This document shows, in pieces, positions 27,175-34,293 of a DNA stretch of 64,000 nucleotides. Position 1 is the first letter of the stretch; each line of letters starts with the position of its first letter. Source of the stretch: Desulfobulbaceae bacterium (GTDB lineage: Bacteria; Desulfobacterota; Desulfobulbia; Desulfobulbales; Desulfocapsaceae). The notes under the pieces were generated by a model, which saw only the letters and a program-made list of their open reading frames with translations, made no database searches and had not been told where the DNA came from. A program made the position numbers and the translations under genes. The stretch lies in the NCBI GenBank assembly GCA_019163335.1, contig JAFLKM010000053.1, forward strand, positions 62,001 through 126,000, read 5' to 3'.

Positions 27175-28164
27175 GTGGAGAAAAATAAGGCAATGTCGAT
27201 ACAGGATGCGCAAAAGGTTTTTTTGATTGAAGAACAGGGGCTGGCATCGGTCCGGGAGCGGATTGGAACGGAGTTTGAGATGGCGGTGGATCTTCTGTTT
27301 CATTGCCCAAGCCGGGTGGTGATTACCGGGATAGGCAAGTCAGGAATTATAGGGCAGAAAATTGCAGCCACCCTAAATAGTACAGGTACGCCCTCTTTCT
27401 TTCTCCATCCGGTGGAGGCAATGCATGGTGATCTGGGCATGGTCATGCCCACAGATGTGGTTATTGCAATCTCCTATTCAGGGGCCACCATTGAATTGAA
27501 TGGATTGTTGACCAGTCTGCAGAAAAGAGGGGTGAAAATTATTGCCATGACCGGTGGTCTGCATTCAATTCTTGCCGAGGCGGCAGATCTGGTGCTTGAT
27601 ATTGGGGTGCCGATGGAGGCTTGTCCCTTAGGGCTTGCTCCGACGGCCTCAACCACGGCAACCCTTGCCATGGGAGATGCCCTGGCTGTTGTTCTATTGC
27701 AGAAAAAACAGTTCCGGGCTTCGGATTTTCGCAAGAATCATCCTGGCGGAAGTCTGGGAGAACGCTTGAAGGTGAAGGTGCGGGAGGTGATGCTGACAGG
27801 CGATGCACTCCCTCTGGTGGGGGGTGATGAACCCGCCTCCCGCGCCATAGAGGTGTTAAACGAAAAAAACATTGGAGCGGTCTTGATCATGGGGACAGGG
27901 GATAAAATCCTTGGAATTGTCACTGACGGTGACGTTCGACGCAGCGTTGCTTTGGGCAGAAAGCTTTCTTCCTTGAATGCGGCAGACATTATGACGGCCA
28001 ATCCGGTGGCCATTGATGGGTCAATGTTGGCGGCCGATGCCTTGAGCATTATGCAGAGGCATGAAATTACCGTTCTGCCGATTGTAAGCGAGTCAGGAGG
28101 GGTTGCGGGACTTCTTCACCTGCATGATCTGTTGGGAAAAGGGGAATTTCGTTTTTTAGTGTAA
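27175..28164 (+). CDS. kdsD: Arabinose-5-phosphate isomerase (KpsF/GutQ family)
   Basis: Converts ribulose 5-phosphate to arabinose 5-phosphate, the first step to Kdo of lipopolysaccharide. The 329-residue protein has a SIS domain (VVITGIGKSGIIGQKIAATL, ISYSGATIELNGLL, PMEACPLGLAPTASTTATLA) followed by two CBS domains (about 205-325). The start is GTG, or ATG six codons later; both have acceptable ribosome sites. No other Kdo gene lies nearby. Its presence indicates a Kdo-containing outer membrane, consistent with BamD elsewhere in the window. Confidence 0.94.
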   Translation: MEKNKAMSIQDAQKVFLIEEQGLASVRERIGTEFEMAVDLLFHCPSRVVITGIGKSGIIGQKIAATLNSTGTPSFFLHPVEAMHGDLGMVMPTDVVIAISYSGATIELNGLLTSLQKRGVKIIAMTGGLHSILAEAADLVLDIGVPMEACPLGLAPTASTTATLAMGDALAVVLLQKKQFRASDFRKNHPGGSLGERLKVKVREVMLTGDALPLVGGDEPASRAIEVLNEKNIGAVLIMGTGDKILGIVTDGDVRRSVALGRKLSSLNAADIMTANPVAIDGSMLAADALSIMQRHEITVLPIVSESGGVAGLLHLHDLLGKGEFRFLV

Positions 28165-28295
28165 TCGTTCAGACATGGACCCTGTGTTTTTAGCATCAAT
28201 GCAACTGTCCGAGTGGTATTTTTTATAAAAAATCATTTGTTGAGTTTGGTGCAATCAAGGGGGATAAGATAAAGAGTAGCAGGGGAGAGAAAAAG

Positions 28296-28535
28296 ATGGA
28301 ACAGATGGATAAGCTAAGGATTTTGATGCCGCATTGGATAAGTCATAATCATAGTCATGTTGAAGAATACGGGAAGTGGTCTGCTTTTGCCCGTGAGGCT
28401 GGTGAAGACACTGTTGCGGATCAGATCGATAAGGCTATTGCTGCCGTGAACCAGGCGAGTGAACTTCTTGAAAAGGCCTTTGCAGCAGCCGGTGGGAAAT
28501 CCTCGGAGCAAGGCCATCACTGCCATCCTCATTGA
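28296..28535 (+). CDS. Small conserved-looking protein with His-rich tail, function unknown
   Basis: The product has 79 residues and is mostly helical: MDKLRILMPHWISHNHSHVE, then EYGKWSAFAREAG, then a long Ala/Glu helix, ending GHHCHPH. The His-Asn-His-Ser-His motif near 17-21 and the terminal His/Cys cluster suggest metal binding. GGGGAGAG precedes the ATG. I recall similar short proteins in sulfate reducers but cannot name a family. It follows kdsD with its own 130-base leader and converges on the E2-like gene. Confidence 0.6.
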   Translation: MEQMDKLRILMPHWISHNHSHVEEYGKWSAFAREAGEDTVADQIDKAIAAVNQASELLEKAFAAAGGKSSEQGHHCHPH

Positions 28536-28591
28536 TCCGGATGGATTTGAAGTGGCGGCATGGGCCAGTGGATTGGGCAACCACAACAATA

Positions 28592-31336
28592 TTATTTTGC
28601 CGGTTTCTTATCGTATGGTTCCAGATTTTTGTTAGCTGGGTTGTAAAGGAAGCTGATTTTCAAGGAGGTTGATTTGTCAGCCTCCTGGTGAAAGCACTGG
28701 AGGGTGAACAGGAGCTTTTCACCTATCTTCTTTTGAAAAGCAGCCTCAGGTTTTGAAAGGTTTTCAGGTCGCAGGTCGGGGTTGTTTTGGACAAAAAGAG
28801 TTTGGAAGTTTTCATTCAGGTACGAAATTCGTTCCGCAATCAAGCGATTCTCTTGGGCTTGATAGGCAGAAGTCAGAATTTTCTGACCCGTGACCTCAGC
28901 CTCCTGTTCGTTAAGAGAGGCGTCATTGCCGTAAAAACTCCATTTTTTTGTGGCTGGATCGTACAAATAGCTTGCCTGTAGAAGTACGGGCCGGCCATGG
29001 CCCTGTTCAAAGCACTGAATTTTATAGAGTGATTTGTTGCCGATTTTTTTGAGAAAGGATACGCGAGGATTTGATAAATTGTCAGCGTTGAGTGACGGGT
29101 TGTTTTGGGTGAGAAGTTTTTGGTAGTTTTGGGTCAAGTAAGAAATATGTTCAGAGATAAGAAGGTCTTCCTGGGCCTGATTGGCCGAGACCCTTGCCTC
29201 CTTTGTAATTGTCTGAAACTCCTGTTCGTTGGCAAAAGGGCTCTTGTTGATCGTGTCGATCACCGCCTGCAGTTTGTCGATTGCTTCATTGAATTCCTTG
29301 TTCTTGAGGTGGTTGGCCGCACTTTGCTTGTCTCTGATGACTGCGGCATGGAGCATGAGCCTGGAAATCTTCTGCTGGCTCTGGAGAGGATTGTCGCGGC
29401 GTAGAATCTCACTGTTTTCCTCCAGAAGTTGCTTGGCAGTTTCATAATAATTGATGGCTTGATCCCACTGGGCATCTGTAAAGGCCTTTCTCCCTTGCTC
29501 CAGAGACTTGAATATCTTGGTTCTGATAATATTCTCTGCAAGTGCGTTGTGGCTTGACGTATCTGAAGAGGGGAATGTTTGCTCCTTCACCTGTGCCTGT
29601 TCAAAGGCACTAAGGGCATTGCCCCAGTCCCCTTGGGCAAGATATTTTTCTCCTGCGGTGATGAGGGTGTTTAGCTCGACCTGACCAATGAGTGATTTAA
29701 TCTTAGTGAGGTTTGTCGGGGATATCTGGGAATTTTTTCTGGCGATCTCCATAGCTGTATTCAAGTGATTTTTTGCCAAGTCCCACTCAGACGCATCCAG
29801 GGCCTGTTCACCTGCCTCGAGAGCAATGCTGAATTCGGCTGTTGCCATATTGCTGTGAATTTGATCAAGGATGGCGCGATCAAAGGCCGGGATATCGGAG
29901 GCAAGCTGGAGGGTGTGAGTATATCCGGTCAAGGCCTCTTTCCATTGGCCATCGGCCAGATATTTACTGGCGAGCTTGAGAGATTCCTGCCACTTCGGCA
30001 TGGCGTTGGAGTTTTGACCTTTACTGATGGCCAAGCCTTGCTGGAATCTCTCGGAGTCCTGAAGCTGCTTGATCTCTTGGACAAGGACTGCTTTCTCCTC
30101 TTGCTTGATAAGCATAATCCTGGATGTCTGCTTCAAGGCGTCCGCACATGTGCGTTCGGCATCGCTGAACCGGCCGGTATCCACAAGTTGCTTGCACTCA
30201 TCCAACGTGGTGAGCGCTTGCTTGAATTGGGCGTTGAAATAAAAATACGTTGAGCCCAGAATGAGCAGAATACTCCCGACGCCCACACCAAGGGCTATAA
30301 CCGGCCAACGGGAAGACTGCCCTTTGGCTGGTTGCATAGGAGCAACAGGGGGTGGGTGGATGGGCTCTTTTTTCCCCGAAGATTTTAATGCCGTTCCATT
30401 TTTGTTTTTATTCGACTCCTCCAAAGCTGAGTCATCTGCTGCCCAGTCGCCAAGCATTTCCACGGAGTATTGAGCGCGAGCGATGTCTTTATCGATTTCT
30501 GGAAAATTCGGGGCCAGAGTTTTTACCGTTTGATATCTCTCGAGTGCCCTTGCAGGTTGTCCCTGATGTTCAAACGCTTCTCCTTCCTGGTGTTTTTTCC
30601 GGGCTTCATTCAGCTGTTGTTGTGCTTCCTGGTTCAGGCCGGGACTTGAAACCGGCCCTTGCGATGCAGGAGAAGAATGCTCCAGGGAGAGGAGAGGTTC
30701 TGCGGTTGTCCTTGTGGCGAGGTCGGGAACAGTTTTTTCTGGGTGGTTCCCGCCGTCAAAGGCATCTGTTGCCTGATTCTCATTGTGTGGGAAAAGGATA
30801 TCATCTACAATATCGATGGTCAGGAGCTCTGAGTCACCCGCTGTGGGTTGCTGTTCAGGATGTGACAGTCTCGTCTCGGCTGACGTCGGGTCAACAGTAT
30901 CCAAGGGCAGGTTCTTCTTATTCTCTTTATACCAGATCGCTGCTTCTTCATTGAAGGCATTGTTGGTTGAGTAGATCTCACCGCAGAGCATGCGGCCAAT
31001 GTGAATGATCAAATCGGACAGAGACTGGTTGTTTTCCCAAAAATCACTGATGCAGATGGCCGCCTGATCGAAATCAGGATGGAAAACAGGGGTTTCCGGC
31101 TTGCAGTTGGGGGGGAAGTGAGGAAATCCAAACGGGAGATTGAGGAGAATGATATGATCAGTGCAGGTCTGGACTTCAGCCCCAGTCTCTTTGCAGAGCC
31201 CCCGCAGATGATAGGTGATTCGGTACTGTTCAGGGGGGGAACCGCCAAGGGGAAGAACCTGAATCTGACGATGTTGGCCAAAATTGGTTTTGATTTCCAG
31301 GAAAATGGCTTCCAGTTGTTCAGAAAGGATGGTCAT
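28592..31336 (-). CDS. Membrane protein with ubiquitin-conjugating (E2)-like head, TPR-like repeats and duplicated C-terminal module
   Basis: The product has 914 residues. Residues 1-140 resemble an E2 fold: a PPEQYRITYHL strand, then FPHFPPNCKPETPVFHPDFD, then AAICISDFW with Cys95 in the catalytic position, then SLSDLIIHIGRMLCGE and FNEEAAIWYKE, parallel to the E2 helix that ends NPEAA-x-x-Y. The HPN motif reads HPD (86-88). A low-complexity linker, a TPR-like pair (about 240-290), one membrane helix (about 344-366) and a long run of helical repeats (370-710; motif QWxxAxxxYxxA) follow. Residues about 716-805 and 822-908 are a tandem duplication (ISYLxxNxQxLxxQNNPxL). Repeats flank the helix on both sides; topology is unclear. 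No E1, ubiquitin-like or JAB gene adjoins. Confidence 0.72.
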   Translation of the reverse strand: MTILSEQLEAIFLEIKTNFGQHRQIQVLPLGGSPPEQYRITYHLRGLCKETGAEVQTCTDHIILLNLPFGFPHFPPNCKPETPVFHPDFDQAAICISDFWENNQSLSDLIIHIGRMLCGEIYSTNNAFNEEAAIWYKENKKNLPLDTVDPTSAETRLSHPEQQPTAGDSELLTIDIVDDILFPHNENQATDAFDGGNHPEKTVPDLATRTTAEPLLSLEHSSPASQGPVSSPGLNQEAQQQLNEARKKHQEGEAFEHQGQPARALERYQTVKTLAPNFPEIDKDIARAQYSVEMLGDWAADDSALEESNKNKNGTALKSSGKKEPIHPPPVAPMQPAKGQSSRWPVIALGVGVGSILLILGSTYFYFNAQFKQALTTLDECKQLVDTGRFSDAERTCADALKQTSRIMLIKQEEKAVLVQEIKQLQDSERFQQGLAISKGQNSNAMPKWQESLKLASKYLADGQWKEALTGYTHTLQLASDIPAFDRAILDQIHSNMATAEFSIALEAGEQALDASEWDLAKNHLNTAMEIARKNSQISPTNLTKIKSLIGQVELNTLITAGEKYLAQGDWGNALSAFEQAQVKEQTFPSSDTSSHNALAENIIRTKIFKSLEQGRKAFTDAQWDQAINYYETAKQLLEENSEILRRDNPLQSQQKISRLMLHAAVIRDKQSAANHLKNKEFNEAIDKLQAVIDTINKSPFANEQEFQTITKEARVSANQAQEDLLISEHISYLTQNYQKLLTQNNPSLNADNLSNPRVSFLKKIGNKSLYKIQCFEQGHGRPVLLQASYLYDPATKKWSFYGNDASLNEQEAEVTGQKILTSAYQAQENRLIAERISYLNENFQTLFVQNNPDLRPENLSKPEAAFQKKIGEKLLFTLQCFHQEADKSTSLKISFLYNPANKNLEPYDKKPAK

Positions 31337-31744
31337 GAAGGCTCACTGATCTTTAAATTAAAGGAGAGTTTTTTGCCATTTTGCCTGAAAATGGAGTCTC
31401 GCCATGATGGGATTGACGGGATCAGTTTGATAATACCTTCAAGTAATTAGCAAAAATATTGACGTAAGTGTAGCAGATTTTGAGAAGAAGAGGAATTTTT
31501 TTATTTCTTCGGTAAATAATCGAATGTCACGGTTCTCACAGGAGCAGACCTTTGTTCTCAGGATGCCAAAAGAGTTGGTTAACGGCCCATGAACATTTAT
31601 TTCCTAGGATGGGCCAGAGGGAGAAAGAGGTATGAAATACAGCTCTTGTATATATATAATGGAAATAGAGGGGCTGGAAACAAGGCGTCTCATCTCGATG
31701 ACGCTGGACGGCACCTTGATTAAAATTCTTGATTGTAGCAGGAT
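31337..31744. other. Divergent promoter region between the E2-like gene and the cNMP-fold gene
   Basis: About 400 bases without a gene. An AT-rich TATATATAAT lies at 31651-31660, a possible -10 for the rightward gene, but no good -35 is seen. No repeat is evident. Confidence 0.4.
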
Positions 31745-32821
31745 ATGAAATCTTTTCAGATCTATTTTGAGATTATCGAAGACACCCGGTGTCCTTTTTA
31801 TAAGGTTGGCGAACAGTTGATTTTATCGGAAAAGGCCCTCTTATGCCCCGGCAATAAAGAAACTTGTCTGATCCTGGTCAGGGAGATGACCCAGTTATTG
31901 TTTAAGTTTCTTGCGGTGGACCATGAAAGTCTTATTACAGAGAAACCGATTTTTAGCTGTAGCGGTTGTTCGGGGCTGATTAAATTTACACCGATGGTAA
32001 CGCCCGACAATGCCTTGGGCGAAAAAGAAAAAAAGGCCGTGCTGGGAAACAGGGAGCAGAGGCTTCTGGAGAGGATTCATTCTTTCCCTTTGATTCAACT
32101 CATCCCTGAAGATGAGTTGAGAAGCTTTGTGGGACGGTTTCAACAGGAACTCATCCAAGAAGGAAAGGTCTTGATTCATAAAGGAGAATCGAATCTGTAT
32201 CTGTACATGATCCTTGCAGGACAAATGCTGGTGATGGATGGGCCGGTGGTGATTACGTCCCTGGGGCCGGGTGAGATCTGCGGGGAAATGAGCTATCTCG
32301 GAGACGATGTGGCGGCTGCCACAGTCAGGGCCTTGTCGGATACGGAGGTGATTGCTGTATCCAGCATTGATTTTAATTATCTCCTTGATCGGCTGCCTGC
32401 GTTGCAGAACTATATGGCCCGTCTCTTAGCCCGTCGCCTGAACAGGGTGAACAAGGCCAGGGCGGAAGACTTCGCCTCCTGTATGCAGGGCAGGTTGCAG
32501 GATATGGCCCCTGCTGAACTGTTTCAGATCTTTCATATGAATAGTAAAACCGGGGTGTTGTCCCTCGACCTACCGCGTGGCCCGGGCAAGATCTCGTTCC
32601 GCGAAGGGTGTATCATTAATGCCCATTATCGAGAACAGGATAATGAGGAGGCGATCTTTGCCATGCTTGGCGAGCACGAAGGTACCTACAGATTTACCCT
32701 CGGCTTGTCGCCGCAAGAGATGAAAGCGGCAGAAATCGGCGATTTCATGAAGCTGCTCATGGAGGGAATCAAGCGGGTGGATGACGTGCAGGAGGGGAAA
32801 CAGGACAGTCGTGTTAAGTAA
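31745..32821 (+). CDS. Cyclic-nucleotide-fold sensor with N-terminal Cys domain and C-terminal DUF4388
   Basis: The product has 358 residues. The N-terminus (1-85) has RCPFYKVGEQ, two more Cys (34, 41) and FSCSGCSGLIKF, resembling the TIGR04076 small-protein fold. Residues about 115-235 are a cNMP-binding barrel (VLIHKGESNLYLYMILAGQM, then GEICGEMSYLG). In the phosphate cassette the usual Arg-Ala-Ala reads VAAAT, so cAMP or cGMP binding is doubtful. Residues about 245-345 match DUF4388/PATAN (MQGRLQDMAPAELFQIFHMN, then GVLSLDL and ISFREGCIINAHY). There is no DNA-binding domain, so it likely works by protein contact. It is divergent from the E2-like gene, which suggests but does not prove a link. 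Confidence 0.8.
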   Translation: MKSFQIYFEIIEDTRCPFYKVGEQLILSEKALLCPGNKETCLILVREMTQLLFKFLAVDHESLITEKPIFSCSGCSGLIKFTPMVTPDNALGEKEKKAVLGNREQRLLERIHSFPLIQLIPEDELRSFVGRFQQELIQEGKVLIHKGESNLYLYMILAGQMLVMDGPVVITSLGPGEICGEMSYLGDDVAAATVRALSDTEVIAVSSIDFNYLLDRLPALQNYMARLLARRLNRVNKARAEDFASCMQGRLQDMAPAELFQIFHMNSKTGVLSLDLPRGPGKISFREGCIINAHYREQDNEEAIFAMLGEHEGTYRFTLGLSPQEMKAAEIGDFMKLLMEGIKRVDDVQEGKQDSRVK

Positions 32822-32861
32822 AGCCTTGCCGCCCTCTCTGAAGGGTTACGTTTGCGGGGAA

Positions 32862-33491
32862 TCAGGGGCGGTCTAGAAAAGGTGGGAGCTCGAGAATCTC
32901 CATGAAGGTGTTGACATGATACTCGGCTGGCAGGTCCGGATTTCTGAAGCCAATCAGCCGCATCCCGCAACTGGCTGTATGTTCCCGATCAATGATGGAG
33001 TCGCCGATGTAAATTGCCTCGTCAGTATGGCACTGGCAGTGCTCCAGGATTTCAAGCAAGGCGTCGGGCGCCGGTTTTGGGCGGCGTGCGTTTTCGGCGG
33101 TCATCACTTTAGTAAAGTAGACTTGTAGCTGAAATATCTCCAGGATGGGCAGCATGGTGTTGGTGCGGTTAGTGGAGATGGCCAGTTGGTATCGGGGTCT
33201 GGTCGTTTCTAAAAATTCCACCAGGTCCGGTTCGATCCGCATATGGCTGAGAAATGGAGTGTAGTCGAGGGCCTTGCGATAGGCATCCACTGCATTCATA
33301 TTCTGATCGGGATATGAGCGAAAGATGTGACGGGTAGAGTCCATCACATTATGGATATGGACGTGTTCGATTTCATCCGCGGTCATTTCCGGACGATTGA
33401 AATGGGCAAGGAGTTGATTGTAATATTGACGGTTGGCGAATTTTGAGTCAAACATAACCCCGTCACAGTCAAAAATGATAAGCTTGAGCAT
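32862..33491 (-). CDS. HAD-superfamily phosphatase, phosphoglycolate phosphatase-like
   Basis: A 209-residue haloacid dehalogenase-type hydrolase. Motif I is IIFDCDGVMFDS (nucleophile Asp8, acid Asp10), motif II is the Ser/Thr in LAISTNRT, motif III is Lys in RRPKPAPD, and motif IV is YIGDSIIDRE. The helical C1 cap between motifs I and II is the size found in Gph-type enzymes. It could dephosphorylate phosphoglycolate or a sugar phosphate. It is the last gene of the minus-strand group larB-secDF-ykgJ-HAD. Confidence 0.88.
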   Translation of the reverse strand: MLKLIIFDCDGVMFDSKFANRQYYNQLLAHFNRPEMTADEIEHVHIHNVMDSTRHIFRSYPDQNMNAVDAYRKALDYTPFLSHMRIEPDLVEFLETTRPRYQLAISTNRTNTMLPILEIFQLQVYFTKVMTAENARRPKPAPDALLEILEHCQCHTDEAIYIGDSIIDREHTASCGMRLIGFRNPDLPAEYHVNTFMEILELPPFLDRP

Positions 33492-33540
33492 AATAATCCC
33501 GGGGATAAACGATCAGGAAGGCAGGAGAAAACGTCGTGTA

Positions 33541-34293
33541 TCAGTCTTTAAAGAGAATTTTCTGTAACCAGTCAATGGCATGGAGCAGCAGCTCCTCGTC
33601 ATCGAGCAGGCGTTCTTTCGTTGCACTGTCTAATGGTGTTGTTCCAGAAAGGGCTCCTGCAAACAATGATATCCGGAATTGGTCAAGATTGTAGAGGGCC
33701 AGGATAAACTGTTTGATCCGATCTTCTGAAAACCGTTTTTTCTGTCGAACCTGCTCGTGCTGGAGGATGGCGGCCACCGCATCGTTAAATCGGTTGTAGG
33801 ATGTCAGGCCCTGCTCTTGACCGTAGCTGTTGACATTCTGCACCTGTTGTTCCTGAAATCCCCGGCAGTGACTTTCCCGAATAATAACAAAGAACTCTTC
33901 CACTTTCTCCGTTTTCACCATTTCACTTTCCGGCTGCATGATGGCGGCGCGACCCATGGGATAGGCCCGGCAGGCCCCAGGTCTGTCCTGATATACAGTG
34001 CAGCCACTCTTTGAGACAAAGACGCAGCTTTCCCGGCCATCATCAATCATGGTGAGATAAAATCGGGGGAAGGTCTCATACTCCTCCTGTTCCATGATTA
34101 CATAACGGTCGAGGAATTCCCCGGAGTCAAGGCCGCAGGCTTTTTTCAGCCGCAGCACATCGTACGGGGTCAGGGCCAGCTCCAGTTGCCGGCAGCATTC
34201 AGTAAAGCAGGAGATAGCGGGATGACAGGAGAAACAAAAGGCTTCCTCTTTTGCTATCTTTGTGACGTTTTGCGGGAGCAGGGGCTGGTTCAT
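33541..34293 (-). CDS. YkgJ-type cysteine-cluster protein
   Basis: The 250-residue protein has the YkgJ/CxxCx(n)CC metal-binding fold: FCFSCHPAISCFTECCRQL near 19-37 and GCTVYQDRPGACRAYPMGR further on, giving the cysteines thought to hold zinc or an iron-sulfur cluster. Function is unknown. Its ATG overlaps the stop of secDF by one base (TAATG), implying translational coupling. Common in Desulfobacterota. Confidence 0.85.
   Translation of the reverse strand: MNQPLLPQNVTKIAKEEAFCFSCHPAISCFTECCRQLELALTPYDVLRLKKACGLDSGEFLDRYVIMEQEEYETFPRFYLTMIDDGRESCVFVSKSGCTVYQDRPGACRAYPMGRAAIMQPESEMVKTEKVEEFFVIIRESHCRGFQEQQVQNVNSYGQEQGLTSYNRFNDAVAAILQHEQVRQKKRFSEDRIKQFILALYNLDQFRISLFAGALSGTTPLDSATKERLLDDEELLLHAIDWLQKILFKD

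Noticed and set aside
28592-32821. A complete ubiquitin-like conjugation operon around the E2-like gene
   Set aside because: No E1/ThiF, JAB deubiquitinase or ubiquitin-like small protein was found on either side within the window.
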